The translations under genes were made by a program, and so were the position numbers. The notes beneath the pieces were generated by a model, which was not told where the DNA came from, did no database searches, and saw nothing but the letters and a program-made list of their open reading frames with translations. A DNA stretch of 64,000 nucleotides from Aliidiomarina quisquiliarum (GTDB taxonomy: Bacteria > Pseudomonadota > Gammaproteobacteria > Enterobacterales > Alteromonadaceae), in NCBI RefSeq assembly GCF_023922585.1, contig NZ_JAMFTN010000021.1, positions 211,637 to 275,636 of the forward strand, given 5' to 3'. Below are positions 35,711 to 44,824 of the stretch, in pieces; position 1 is the stretch's first letter; each line of letters begins with the position of its first letter.

Positions 35711-36148
35711 CTAGGCTTTAATACCTTTACTGGAAAGGCCACTACGGGTGTGGCCTTTTTCGTTATAGGTCATGGCCGAGTCGCCATGCATGCTTTGCAG
35801 GTTTTGTTTTAAGGTTTGAATACGGCCCAAGGTTAAGCGTACTACCTGGCCGTTGACCGAGTTTTGCTCTTGCACCAGCTGTAATAGATTTTGTATGGCT
35901 AGGTATTTTTCTTGTAGCTCGGCAGGTGGTTTGGGCGAGCGTAACTGCGCTGCCTCGGGGTGCTTGGCAATTTGCTGGTCGGTTTGTTCTAAGCCGGAAA
36001 GCAACAAGCCCTTGCGCTCGGTAAGCTCTTCCAACGCTGGGGCGTTGCGCTGTTCAAGAACTTCAAGCTCAAGGGTTTGTAAGTCGTACAAGCCTTGCAA
36101 CCGCTCAAGTTGTTGGTCAAGCAGTTGCAGCAGCGTTTGTTCGCTCAC
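35711..36148 (-). CDS. flgN: Flagellar chaperone FlgN
   Basis: The 145-residue helical protein follows flgM by 2 bp on the same strand. It has the FlgN pattern of amphipathic helices (LLDQQLERLQGLYDLQTLE, later NLLQLVQEQNSVNGQVV). FlgN escorts the hook-filament junction proteins FlgK and FlgL to the export gate. Position next to flgM is diagnostic. Confidence 0.85.
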   Translation of the reverse strand: MSEQTLLQLLDQQLERLQGLYDLQTLELEVLEQRNAPALEELTERKGLLLSGLEQTDQQIAKHPEAAQLRSPKPPAELQEKYLAIQNLLQLVQEQNSVNGQVVRLTLGRIQTLKQNLQSMHGDSAMTYNEKGHTRSGLSSKGIKA

Positions 36149-36150
36149 AA

Positions 36151-36480
36151 TTAACGACGCTCTACTTGCTCGCCAAACATATCACTTTCAAAGTGAGCTA
36201 TTTTGGCTGCTAAGCGTTCTGGGTTTATCGCATAGGAGCCATCAGCAATTGCTTGCTTAATGCGTTCAACCTTTTCCTTGTCAACGCCCGTATCTTGTTC
36301 TGCACGGCGTTGCAGTTGGGTTAATTGTTGCGCTTGCTGAGTTAACGAAACCGCATCTTGGCGCGGTGCCGTGGTGGTGCTAGCAACATTAGCCTGGCTA
36401 GCGCGGTTTTGTTGTTCCGTACGCGCACTAGTGGTGTTTAAAGCTTGGTTAATATTAGAATTTAATTTATCGATAGCCAT
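36151..36480 (-). CDS. flgM: Anti-sigma28 factor FlgM
   Basis: The 109-residue protein begins MAIDKLNSNINQALN. It has a disordered Gln/Ser/Thr-rich middle and a C-terminal sigma-binding part (VERIKQAIADGSYAINPERLAAKI). FlgM holds FliA inactive until it is exported through the finished hook. A perfect sigma28 promoter lies just upstream, giving the usual autoregulatory loop. Confidence 0.93.
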   Translation of the reverse strand: MAIDKLNSNINQALNTTSARTEQQNRASQANVASTTTAPRQDAVSLTQQAQQLTQLQRRAEQDTGVDKEKVERIKQAIADGSYAINPERLAAKIAHFESDMFGEQVERR

Positions 36481-36515
36481 TGTATTGCCCCTACAGTATT
36501 TCCTCTACAGCCCAT

Positions 36516-36542
36516 GTATCGGCCGTCGGAAAATTTACTTTA
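36516..36542 (-). promoter_or_regulatory. Sigma28 promoter of flgMN
   Basis: On the minus strand TAAAGTAA, 11 bp, GCCGATAC give a near-perfect FliA promoter 36 bp before flgM. Confidence 0.85.
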
Positions 36543-36584
36543 ATCTTTTTCAGCTTAGTTGTACATATTATCAACAAGTGGTCA

Positions 36585-37274
36585 TCAATAGCCAATGGTT
36601 ACTTCGCCCATTGCCGTAACTACACCTTGTATGTCTTTGTTGCTACTCTTGTTTTTAACCACTATGCGCTCGCCTAATAAACCATCGCTGCGCGCCAAGC
36701 CGGTAGCTTGAAGGTGCAAATTACCCAGTACAGAAACTATGGTAACACTCTCGCCACGACAGACAAAGCAAGTGTGGCGAGCTTGTATCGGCTGTTGGCT
36801 GCCAACCCGCCGTTTAATTTTAGCGCCAATCAGCTGCTCTGGGTTAGTAAACACCGAATCGCGAACTTGCTGTACGTCTACTTCCGTTACTTGCAGGTCG
36901 CTGGCGCTAATAACTTGGCCCGCCGATAAATTATGGGCGGCTACCACAACGGTTTGCACCTGTTGAATACGCACTGGTATAAATAGGCGCCAGGTATTGT
37001 TAGGGTCTAAACATTCCACTTGTACTGTGGCTTGGCGATCAGGAATATGGTTACCGGCCAGCGTAATGTCGAGGGGGCTAAGGCAACTGCGCTCGGGCAT
37101 ACGCGAGTCGAGCGTATGGGCTTTGGTATTGGTGTTGCCATCTAAATGGGTTAGTTGCTGTTGTAAAAACTGTTCCGCCTGCACAGCAAGTTCTGCGTGC
37201 GTATAGGTTACGCTGTAAGCAGGAGCAGAAAAAACAGCAACTATACTGAGTAATATTATGGCGTATTTCATCAC
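36585..37274 (-). CDS. flgA: Flagellar P-ring assembly chaperone FlgA
   Basis: The 229-residue exported protein has a signal peptide (about 1-21) and a C-terminal SAF domain (VAAHNLSAGQVISASDLQVTEVDV) followed by LIGAKIKRRVGSQQPI. FlgA helps FlgI assemble into the P ring. The gene lies upstream of flgM on the same strand and is divergent from cheV. Confidence 0.93.
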   Translation of the reverse strand: MMKYAIILLSIVAVFSAPAYSVTYTHAELAVQAEQFLQQQLTHLDGNTNTKAHTLDSRMPERSCLSPLDITLAGNHIPDRQATVQVECLDPNNTWRLFIPVRIQQVQTVVVAAHNLSAGQVISASDLQVTEVDVQQVRDSVFTNPEQLIGAKIKRRVGSQQPIQARHTCFVCRGESVTIVSVLGNLHLQATGLARSDGLLGERIVVKNKSSNKDIQGVVTAMGEVTIGY

Positions 37275-37413
37275 TTACCTCGAAGCTCGAAAGGGTTAAT
37301 GGCAAGAATTTGCTCGCCTAATAACGCTTAATCGTGAGCTTTTTATGAAAAGTCGTTATACTTAAATTTAACCGTCAAGTTTTTGTCATTAAAGCCGTAA
37401 AATAGGTACAAAC

Positions 37414-37441
37414 TAAAGCGATGCAAGGCTTGTGCCGTAAT
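37414..37441 (+). promoter_or_regulatory. Possible sigma28-like promoter of cheV
   Basis: TAAAGCGA and GCCGTAAT are separated by 12 bp, one more than optimal, 51 bp before cheV. The match is partial. Confidence 0.35.
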
Positions 37442-37492
37442 TACTACAGGTAATGAAAAAAGTAAGGCAGCCAAGCAGAATATGGAGCAGAT

Positions 37493-38452
37493 ATGGCCGG
37501 AATATTAGATTCAGTGAATCAGCGCACGCAGTTGGTTGGGCATAACCGACTGGAGTTGTTATTGTTTCGCCTGCACGGGCGGCAGCGCTTCGGCATTAAC
37601 GTATTTAAAGTACGTGAAGTATTACAGTGCCCTAAACTAACGCCAATGCCATATAGCAATAAATATATTCGTGGAGTTGCTTATATTCGAGGTCAAGCCA
37701 TATCTGTAATCGATTTAAGCTTAGCCACCGGTGGTCGCGCTATTCAAAATTTAGCCGAGCGCTTTATTCTTATTACGGAATACAACCGCAGTGTGCAAGG
37801 CTTCTTAGTCGACGGTGTCGAACGTATTGTCAACATAAACTGGGAACATGTTATGCCGCCGCCAAAAGGGGCAGGGCGTACCAGTTACTTAACTGCTGTT
37901 ACGCAAATTGACGACGAACTAGTGGAAATTATCGACGTAGAAAAAATTCTTGAGGAAATATCGCCTGCTAATACCACCGTAAGTGAAGACCTACACGGGG
38001 CTGTCGGTGGGCGCGACTGGTCAGACTGCATTCTCCTTATCGCCGACGACTCGGGCGTGGCCCGAAACCAAATTAAACGTGCGTTAGAGCCGTTAAACAT
38101 ACCATTAGTAACCACCAAAGACGGTCGCGAAGCGCTTAACTGGCTAAAGGCCAAGGCCAAAGAAATAGGTGGCGATATTAGCCAAGTTGTACCATTAATG
38201 GTGTCAGACATAGAGATGCCCGAAATGGACGGTTATACTTTAACGGCTGAAGTTAAGGCTGATCCAAACTTGAAGAATATGAAAATAGTGTTGCATACGT
38301 CCTTAAGTGGTGTGTTCAACCAAGCCATGATCAAGAAGGTTGGCGCCGATGATTTTATTGCTAAGTTTCACCCCGACGAATTAGCGGGTGCAGTACGAAA
38401 ATGGCTCGGTGCTGACGTTGCAGTCCCATCGGTTGACGAACAAACAAATTAA
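37493..38452 (+). CDS. cheV: Chemotaxis coupling/receiver protein CheV
   Basis: The 319-residue protein is a CheW-like domain (about 18-165; KVREVLQCPKLTPMP, SRYIRG-like YIRGVAYIRGQAISVIDL) fused to a response-regulator receiver (about 183-310). The receiver has LIADDSGVARNQ and the phospho-acceptor Asp in VSDIEMPEMDGYT. CheV couples receptors to CheA and may act as a phosphate sink. cheV-cheR directly upstream of flgB is the common arrangement in polar-flagellated gammaproteobacteria. Confidence 0.95.
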   Translation: MAGILDSVNQRTQLVGHNRLELLLFRLHGRQRFGINVFKVREVLQCPKLTPMPYSNKYIRGVAYIRGQAISVIDLSLATGGRAIQNLAERFILITEYNRSVQGFLVDGVERIVNINWEHVMPPPKGAGRTSYLTAVTQIDDELVEIIDVEKILEEISPANTTVSEDLHGAVGGRDWSDCILLIADDSGVARNQIKRALEPLNIPLVTTKDGREALNWLKAKAKEIGGDISQVVPLMVSDIEMPEMDGYTLTAEVKADPNLKNMKIVLHTSLSGVFNQAMIKKVGADDFIAKFHPDELAGAVRKWLGADVAVPSVDEQTN

Positions 38453-38468
38453 GGTTGGATTGCAGTAC

Positions 38469-39305
38469 GTGACAAATCGCGAATTAGACAATGCAGAGTA
38501 TGATCAATTTCGGCAGTTTCTGGAGCACCAAAGCGGCATAGTGCTAGGCGACAGTAAACTCTATTTGGTCAAGAGCCGGCTGGCTCCTTTGATGAATCAG
38601 TTCAATATCGATACCCTGTCTGAGTTGGTGAAGCGTTCCATGCAAGTTAGTGAACGGGCAGTGCGTTCGGCGGTACTCGACGCCATGACAACGAATGAAA
38701 CCCTTTGGTTTCGCGACGTGTATCCGTTTGAAATGTTAAAGAAAAAACTCTTCCCTGAATTTAGAAACCTTAAGCGACCGTTACGAATTTGGTCTGCGGC
38801 GGCCTCGTCGGGGCAAGAATGTTATTCCATAGCCATGAGCTTTTTAGAATGGCGCGCCGCCAACCCAGGCGCTATGCCTCATGGTATAGAAGTGGTTGGT
38901 ACCGACATTTCTAATAAAGTGCTGGAACAAGCGCGCCTTGCTGAATACGACGGCCTAGCCTTAGGCCGAGGCTTAAGCCCAGAGCGGCAGAAACAGTTTT
39001 TTGAACCGGTCGACGGCAACAAAGTCATGCGGGTTAAAAGCGAAGTACGTCAATTTGTTAGCTTTCGCCATTTAAACTTACTCGACAGCTACACCTTATT
39101 AGGTAAGTTCGACATTGTATTTTGTCGTAACGTGCTTATTTATTTTTCTACTGAAAGTAAGAAAAAAATACTCAGCCAAATGCGCAGTACCATTCACCCG
39201 AATGGTTATTTGTTACTAGGGGCGTCGGAATCTATTTCTGGCATCAGCGACGACTACGAAATGATTCGTTGTAACCCCGGAATTCTATACCAACGGAAAA
39301 CCTAG
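38469..39305 (+). CDS. cheR: Chemotaxis protein methyltransferase CheR
   Basis: The 278-residue SAM-dependent enzyme methylates receptor glutamates. The N-terminal helical domain (FLEHQSGIVLGDSKLYLVKSRL) precedes the SAM domain (RIWSAAASSGQECYSIAM, VVGTDISNKVLEQA, FCRNVLIYF). The frame is open from 38388 inside cheV, but conserved sequence starts at the GTG at 38469 (VTNRELDN), so I choose that start. Confidence 0.94.
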   Translation: MTNRELDNAEYDQFRQFLEHQSGIVLGDSKLYLVKSRLAPLMNQFNIDTLSELVKRSMQVSERAVRSAVLDAMTTNETLWFRDVYPFEMLKKKLFPEFRNLKRPLRIWSAAASSGQECYSIAMSFLEWRAANPGAMPHGIEVVGTDISNKVLEQARLAEYDGLALGRGLSPERQKQFFEPVDGNKVMRVKSEVRQFVSFRHLNLLDSYTLLGKFDIVFCRNVLIYFSTESKKKILSQMRSTIHPNGYLLLGASESISGISDDYEMIRCNPGILYQRKT

Positions 39306-39325
39306 CGGCAAAAACTGCCGCTTTT
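39305..39325 (+). terminator. Terminator directly after cheR
   Basis: GCGGCA and TGCCGC form a 6-bp stem around AAAAC, followed by a short T-run. It begins at the last base of the cheR stop codon. Confidence 0.7.
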
Positions 39326-39334
39326 CTATTCTAG

Positions 39335-39366
39335 GCACACCTCCTTCTTGGTGTGCTGTTTTTTTT
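39335..39366 (+). terminator. Second terminator before flgB
   Basis: GCACACC and GGTGTGC form a 7-bp stem with an 8-nt loop and a following TGTTTTTTTT. With the 39305 hairpin it insulates cheR from the flgB operon. Confidence 0.8.
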
Positions 39367-39394
39367 ACCCCTTCCCATCACCGCGTTAGAATGT

Positions 39395-39410
39395 TGGCAT
39401 ACATATTGCT
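39395..39410 (+). promoter_or_regulatory. Sigma54 promoter of flgBCDE
   Basis: TGGCAT, 5 bp, TTGCT matches the -24/-12 consensus, 34 bp before flgB. It implies RpoN plus FlrC/FlrA-type activation as in vibrios. Confidence 0.8.
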
Positions 39411-39444
39411 TTGTTCCTGTTAAGTAATCACAGGAGACAAAATT

Positions 39445-39843
39445 ATGTCGTCTATCGGTATTGATAATGGCTTAGGCATTCATCCTCACGCGTTATTAGC
39501 CCGTGAACGCCGCGCCGAAATATTGGCAAGTAATATCGCTAATGCCGACACGCCCGGCTACAAAGCGCGTGATCTCGATTTTCGTGCTGCCCTCGAAGGT
39601 GCCCAAAAGCGGCAAGACTTCTCCCTTAACCGCTCGCACAAGGAACACTTTGGGGTAACCTTACGTAACACCGGTGGCGAGCAATATCGCTCAGTAAATC
39701 AAGCAGATACTGGCGACCGCAACTCAGTTGATGTTGATGTGGAACGAAACTTGTATCTAAGAAATGCAATGGAATACCAGGCCACGTTAACCTTTTTAAA
39801 CAGCCGTATTTCAGGCATGAACAAAGCACTGAAAGGACAATAA
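39445..39843 (+). CDS. flgB: Flagellar proximal rod protein FlgB
   Basis: The 132-residue rod protein has the axial-family N-terminal signature (ILASNIANADTPGYKARDLDFR) and a C-terminal helix (YLRNAMEYQATLTFLNSRISGM). It is the first gene after the sigma54 promoter and has an AGGAGA ribosome-binding site. Confidence 0.96.
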   Translation: MSSIGIDNGLGIHPHALLARERRAEILASNIANADTPGYKARDLDFRAALEGAQKRQDFSLNRSHKEHFGVTLRNTGGEQYRSVNQADTGDRNSVDVDVERNLYLRNAMEYQATLTFLNSRISGMNKALKGQ

Positions 39844-39845
39844 TT

Positions 39846-40292
39846 ATGAGCTTATACACAGTAATGGACATAGCCGGTAGCGCAATGAGTGCGCAAAACG
39901 TACGGTTAAATACCACAGCGAGTAATTTAGCTAATGCGAACTCGGTAAGTAGTTCGTCGGGCGAAACCTATCGTGCTCGTCATCCTATTTTTGCCCCCCA
40001 ACTCGACGCAGCACTGCAAAGTGGGCCAGGAAAATTAAGCATGCGCAATAGCAACGGCGTGGGGGTAGAAGTACTTGGCATTGTTGAAAGCGACAAACCA
40101 TTAGTGATGGAGTATTCACCGAACCACCCTATGGCCGACGACAATGGCTACATCTACAAACCAAATGTGAATGTAATGGAAGAGATGGCAAACATGATGT
40201 CTGCCTCGCGCTCCTATCAAACCAACGTGCAGTTGGCCGACACCAGTAAACAGTTATTAAGTCGGACCTTACGTATGGGACAGCAGTCTTAA
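39846..40292 (+). CDS. flgC: Flagellar proximal rod protein FlgC
   Basis: The 148-residue protein has TTASNLANANSVSSSSGETYRAR near the N-terminus and the C-terminal NVMEEMANMMSASRSYQTNVQ helix typical of FlgC. It starts 2 bp after flgB. Confidence 0.96.
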   Translation: MSLYTVMDIAGSAMSAQNVRLNTTASNLANANSVSSSSGETYRARHPIFAPQLDAALQSGPGKLSMRNSNGVGVEVLGIVESDKPLVMEYSPNHPMADDNGYIYKPNVNVMEEMANMMSASRSYQTNVQLADTSKQLLSRTLRMGQQS

Positions 40293-40313
40293 TAATTAAG
40301 CGGAGAATTTCCG

Positions 40314-41000
40314 ATGGAAAATGTATCAAATTCAGCTCTCGATGCTCTTTATTGGGGGGACGAAAGAACAGTCCCCAAAGATCCCAATAATGGCAAGTTA
40401 GGTCAGGAAGACTTCTTCCGCTTGCTTACTCAACAAATGAGTATGCAAGACCCAACCAAGCCAATGGACAACGATCAAATGATCGCGCAAATGACCAACT
40501 TTACTATGGCCGAAGGTATTAGCGATCTGTCGAAAGACTTCAAAATGTTTGCCGACAGTATGACATCGAACCAAGCCTTACAGGCGTCATCGTTAGTTGG
40601 GCAAAAAGTACTGATTCCATCTGATGTGTCCTATTTCAACGGCACTCGACCGGTCGACGGCATTGTGTCGTTACCCCAAACCGGCGACAACGTGCAGGTA
40701 CGCATTAAAAACGCCGCAGGTGAAACGGTGCACACCATTGATATGGGCACCTTGCCACAGGGGCAGCATAACTTCAGTTGGGACGGCACCCTAGCCGACG
40801 GTTCAAAAGCACCGCAGGGCGACTATATAGTGGAATCAACGGGTCGTATGGGTAGCCAAACGGAAGGTTTGCCAGCATTAACCTATGGTTTTGTAGAAAG
40901 CGTCAGTATGGGTGGTCAGCGTGGCGTTATTCTAAATTTAGAGTCTATCGGTCGAGTTGACTTGAAAGACGTTATTCAAATTACTAGCGGCGGCGGTTAA
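40314..41000 (+). CDS. flgD: Hook-capping protein FlgD
   Basis: The 228-residue scaffold has an N-terminal LGQEDFFRLLTQQMSMQDPTKPMDNDQMIAQMTNF export/scaffold region. A FlgD tudor-like and FlnI-like C-terminal part contains FSWDGTLADGSKAPQGDY. It directs hook subunit assembly and is later replaced by FlgK. Confidence 0.96.
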   Translation: MENVSNSALDALYWGDERTVPKDPNNGKLGQEDFFRLLTQQMSMQDPTKPMDNDQMIAQMTNFTMAEGISDLSKDFKMFADSMTSNQALQASSLVGQKVLIPSDVSYFNGTRPVDGIVSLPQTGDNVQVRIKNAAGETVHTIDMGTLPQGQHNFSWDGTLADGSKAPQGDYIVESTGRMGSQTEGLPALTYGFVESVSMGGQRGVILNLESIGRVDLKDVIQITSGGG

Positions 41001-41033
41001 GCCCCGAAACGTTTTAAAAATAAGAGGTGACTT

Positions 41034-42365
41034 ATGTCCTTTAATATTGCACTAAGCGGTTTGTCCACGTCGCAGAAAGACCTAGACGTAACAGCTAACA
41101 ACATAGCCAACGTAAAAACCACAGGCTTTAAACAATCGCGCGCAGAATTTGCCGATGTGTATGCGTCGTCTATTTTCTCAAACAACCGCACCAAAACTGG
41201 CGACGGTGCCCTTACATCTATGGTGGCACAGCAGTTTTCACAAGGTACGCTTAGCTTTACTGAAAATGCCCTCGACATGGCCATTAAAGGTAATGGCTTC
41301 TTTACCACAGCACCGTCGATAAGTTCACAAGACTTATCGTACACCCGAGCGGGTAACTTTAAGCTAAATCGAGAAAACTTTATTGTTGACAACGAAGGCA
41401 ACTATTTACAAGCATTCCCGGTTGATCGCCGCTCAGGTACCACGTCGTCGGTGGCTTTAAGTACCATGCAGCCCGTACGCATACCCGACGTAGCTGGGGC
41501 ACCAAGCCAAACCAGTAATGTGTACACAGCCTTTAACGTTGACGCTCGTGTAACTCCTATAATAGAAGCGGCACCAGGGGCTTCGAATTTCGATCCTGCG
41601 TCACCCTCTACTTATCATTCTTCTACTTCAACCACCGTGTATGACTCCTTAGGTGAATCGCACATTGTAAACTTGTACTTTGTTAAGCGCGAAGCCAACG
41701 AATGGGACATGTACACCACCTTTGACGGTCAAGAAGTAAACCTTAACACCGGCACCCCAAGTGCCACCAGTGTGGCCGGTTTTACCGGTACGCGGGTTAC
41801 TTTCGACGCCAGTGGTAACCCCGCAGTGGTGCCACCTAACTTGTCGTTCCCACCGGTCGACTTTGATTTGTCAGCCGCCTTATTAGGCAACGGTGCCGAC
41901 GTAACGCAAAACATTCAGTTGAATTTCCAAAACGAAGCGGGCACCAACGTACCAACGCAATACGCGTCTAACTTCGAAGTAACCAACCTAAACCAAGACG
42001 GTACCACGGTTGGTCGTTTAACCAGTGTCGAAGTCGACTCGTCTGGTTTGGTGGCGGCCTCTTACTCAAATGGCGACACCCAGTTTTTAGGCCGTGTGGC
42101 ATTAGTTAGCTTTGCCAACGAACAAGGCCTACAGCAAGTTGGTAGTAGCATGTGGCGAAAAACCATTGAGTCGGGCGACGCTATTGCCGGTGAAGCCAAC
42201 AGTGGTGTATACGGTGCTATTGAATCGTCGGCGCTAGAAAACTCGAACGTGAATCTAACCCAAGAGCTGGTAGACATGATTATTGCGCAAAAGAACTTCC
42301 AGGCGAACTCACGTGCCCTTGAAGTGAACTCAACCCTGCAACAAACCATTCTACAGGTTCGTTAA
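41034..42365 (+). CDS. flgE: Flagellar hook protein FlgE
   Basis: The 443-residue protein has the axial N-terminal motif (TANNIANVKTTGFKQSRAEF), a variable middle with SSTSTTVYDSLGESHIVNLYF, and C-terminal ENSNVNLTQELVDMIIAQKNFQANSRALEV. It forms the hook. It is the last gene of the flgB transcript, with a terminator at 42391. Confidence 0.96.
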   Translation: MSFNIALSGLSTSQKDLDVTANNIANVKTTGFKQSRAEFADVYASSIFSNNRTKTGDGALTSMVAQQFSQGTLSFTENALDMAIKGNGFFTTAPSISSQDLSYTRAGNFKLNRENFIVDNEGNYLQAFPVDRRSGTTSSVALSTMQPVRIPDVAGAPSQTSNVYTAFNVDARVTPIIEAAPGASNFDPASPSTYHSSTSTTVYDSLGESHIVNLYFVKREANEWDMYTTFDGQEVNLNTGTPSATSVAGFTGTRVTFDASGNPAVVPPNLSFPPVDFDLSAALLGNGADVTQNIQLNFQNEAGTNVPTQYASNFEVTNLNQDGTTVGRLTSVEVDSSGLVAASYSNGDTQFLGRVALVSFANEQGLQQVGSSMWRKTIESGDAIAGEANSGVYGAIESSALENSNVNLTQELVDMIIAQKNFQANSRALEVNSTLQQTILQVR

Positions 42366-42390
42366 AGTTTCATTGCGGTATAGCAATATT

Positions 42391-42416
42391 GCGCGGCTTC
42401 GGTCGCGCTTTTTTTT
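42391..42416 (+). terminator. Terminator after flgE
   Basis: GCGCG and CGCGC form a short GC stem around a GCTTCGGT loop, followed by eight T residues. Confidence 0.8.
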
Positions 42417-42460
42417 CTGCAGTTCCCTTCCTGATGTTATTTCACCCGCTTTTAAGGCTT

Positions 42461-42476
42461 TGGCACGAAACCTGCA
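42461..42476 (+). promoter_or_regulatory. Sigma54 promoter of flgF-L
   Basis: TGGCAC, 5 bp, CTGCA is a near-consensus -24/-12 element 51 bp before flgF. It shows that flgFGHIJKL is transcribed separately from flgBCDE. Confidence 0.8.
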
Positions 42477-42527
42477 TTTGTATATGTAGTGACCATGCAG
42501 TGACAAAATTCTGTCGAGGAGCACAAC

Positions 42528-43271
42528 GTGGACAATTTACTTTATATCGCTATGAGCGGCGCCAAAGAAAGCATGAACGCAATGGCGTTGCGAGCAAATA
42601 ACTTAGCGAATACCAATACCACAGGGTTTAAGGCCGACTTACAACACGCCCGTTCTATGCAGGCGTATAACGAAGGTTTGCCTACCCGGGTGTTCGCATT
42701 AACCGAAAGCCCAGGGCAAAACTATGCCGACGGGGCATTACGCACCACTGGCCGTGATCTTGATATTGCTATTCGCGGAGCAGGTTGGGTTGCAGTGGCC
42801 GACGCCGACGGCAATGAAGCTTATACCCGTAACGGTAATTTACAAATGGACACCAACGGCATGCTGCAAACCAGCAGTGGCCAACCGGTGTTAGGTGACA
42901 ATGGGCCCATATTTGTACCGGTACCTATTACCAACATGCTAATAGGCGCCGACGGCACTATTTCGGTACGACCTGAAGGGGCTCCAGAAAATATTGTAGA
43001 AACGGTTGATCGCATTAAATTGGTTAACCCGGTGAATCGAGAAATGAATCGCCTTGAAGACGGTTTATTTCGTATGAAAGACGGTTCCTTGGCGCCAGTT
43101 AACGGCTTGGTTCGTATCGAACAAGGTGCTTTAGAAGGCAGTAACGTGAACCCTGTGGAAGAAATGACACAAATGATTTCGTTACAGCGTAATTACGAAA
43201 TTAACGTCAAGATGATGAAAACAGCGCAAGAAAACGATCAGCGCTCAGAACAGCTCTTACGTATTGTTTAA
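42528..43271 (+). CDS. flgF: Flagellar proximal rod protein FlgF
   Basis: The 247-residue protein has the N-terminal LRANNLANTNTTGFKADLQHAR and C-terminal GSNVNPVEEMTQMISLQRNYEINVKMM motifs of FlgF. It starts with ATG after CGAGGAG. Confidence 0.96.
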   Translation: MDNLLYIAMSGAKESMNAMALRANNLANTNTTGFKADLQHARSMQAYNEGLPTRVFALTESPGQNYADGALRTTGRDLDIAIRGAGWVAVADADGNEAYTRNGNLQMDTNGMLQTSSGQPVLGDNGPIFVPVPITNMLIGADGTISVRPEGAPENIVETVDRIKLVNPVNREMNRLEDGLFRMKDGSLAPVNGLVRIEQGALEGSNVNPVEEMTQMISLQRNYEINVKMMKTAQENDQRSEQLLRIV

Positions 43272-43308
43272 TGCTGGCTAGCCAGCTAAATGTGGATTGA
43301 GGTGACTT

Positions 43309-44097
43309 ATGCATCCCGCCCTATGGATTAGTAAAACCGGACTTGACGCGCAGCAGCGTGACATTGCAGTAACGTCGAACAACTTGGCTAACGCCAGCAC
43401 CATTGGCTTCAAAAAAAGCCGGGCTATTTTTGAAGACCTGCTGTACCAAAATATTAATCAACCGGGTGGTCAGTCGACACAAGACACTGAATTACCATCA
43501 GGGTTAATGCTGGGTGCCGGTACACGTGTGGTGGCCACGCAGAAAAACTTTTCCCAAGGTAACTTAATTACCACGGAAAACTCTCTTGACTTAATGGTCA
43601 GTGGTAAAGGTTTCTTTGAAATACTGATGCCAGACGGCTCTGTATCTTACACCCGAAATGGCCAGTTTACCCTTGATCGCGATGGCCAAATTGTTACCCC
43701 AGGAGCAGGCTATCCACTGCAGCCGGCAATTAATATTCCGAACGACGCGCTGTCAGTTACGGTAAGCCAAGACGGTGAAGTGTCGGTCACTATGCCAGGC
43801 CAAGCGGGTAACCAAGTGGTGGGGCAAATTAACTTAGCCGCCTTTATTAACCCAGCCGGGTTAGAGCCCGTGGGAGAAAACTTATTTAAAGAAACTGCCT
43901 CGAGCGGTGCGCCATTACAAGGCGTGCCTGGTGTCGATGGCATGGGCAGTGTGCGGCAAGGGGCGCTAGAAACGTCGAACGTGAACGTTACCGAAGAACT
44001 GGTCAATCTCATTGAGTCGCAGCGGGTCTATGAAATGAACTCGAAAGTTATTTCCTCTGTTGACCAAATGATTGGCTTTGCCATTCAACAACTTTAA
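43309..44097 (+). CDS. flgG: Flagellar distal rod protein FlgG
   Basis: The 262-residue protein begins MHPALWISKTGLDAQQRDIAVTSNNLANASTIGFKK. It has the Asp-Leu-Met-Val-Ser-Gly-Lys-Gly core and the C-terminal ETSNVNVTEELVNLIESQRVYEMNSKVI signature of FlgG, the distal rod subunit. Confidence 0.97.
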   Translation: MHPALWISKTGLDAQQRDIAVTSNNLANASTIGFKKSRAIFEDLLYQNINQPGGQSTQDTELPSGLMLGAGTRVVATQKNFSQGNLITTENSLDLMVSGKGFFEILMPDGSVSYTRNGQFTLDRDGQIVTPGAGYPLQPAINIPNDALSVTVSQDGEVSVTMPGQAGNQVVGQINLAAFINPAGLEPVGENLFKETASSGAPLQGVPGVDGMGSVRQGALETSNVNVTEELVNLIESQRVYEMNSKVISSVDQMIGFAIQQL

Positions 44098-44112
44098 CGC
44101 GGGGTAGCAGTT

Positions 44113-44796
44113 ATGCAAACCATTAAGTTAGCACTCACTGTTGCTACAGCGCTGGTACTTAGCGCTTGCGCGGCACAGCCGCAGCCGTTACCAGTGCCCG
44201 ACGACCCTTTCTATGCACCGGCCGTTCCGGAAGCAAGTTTACCTGCCGCAGTACCTAATGGGTCGTTATTTAATGGCGAAAAAAACAATTTATATTCCGA
44301 CATTAAAGCCCGCGACCTAGGCGACATTATTACTGTGCGTTTACAGGAAAGCACTTCCGCCTCGAAAAGTGCCAAAACCGGTACCTCGCGAGGTACCAGT
44401 GTGAACTTACCCACGCCAACGGTACTAGGTAAAGACCTAAGCTTCCGTGGCTATTCGTTGTCAGCCAACCTAGAAGGCAGCACCGAGTTTCAGGGCGACG
44501 CGTCGGCTAATCAAAGTAACCGTTTAAGTGGCGACATTAGCGTAACGGTTATCCGAGTACTACCCAACGGTAGTTTAATAGTGCGCGGCGAAAAATGGCT
44601 CACCTTAAACAATGGCCAAGAATATGTGCGTTTAACCGGCATGATAAGGCCCCAAGACGTAGCGTCCGACAACACGGTGTTATCGAATCGAGTGGCGAAT
44701 GCCCGTATTGAATATTCTGGTACGGGTAGTTTAGCCGACACCCAGCGGCAAGGCTGGTTAACACGCTTCTTTAATGGCCCCTTGTGGCCTTTATAA
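44113..44796 (+). CDS. flgH: Flagellar L-ring lipoprotein FlgH
   Basis: The 227-residue lipoprotein has the lipobox VLSAC (C19) and the family stretch [29 protein letters not shown]-terminal [28 protein letters not shown] completes the match. It forms the outer-membrane L ring. Confidence 0.96.
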   Translation: MQTIKLALTVATALVLSACAAQPQPLPVPDDPFYAPAVPEASLPAAVPNGSLFNGEKNNLYSDIKARDLGDIITVRLQESTSASKSAKTGTSRGTSVNLPTPTVLGKDLSFRGYSLSANLEGSTEFQGDASANQSNRLSGDISVTVIRVLPNGSLIVRGEKWLTLNNGQEYVRLTGMIRPQDVASDNTVLSNRVANARIEYSGTGSLADTQRQGWLTRFFNGPLWPL

Positions 44797-44824
44797 GCAA
44801 CCTATTGCACGTGGAGTAAATACA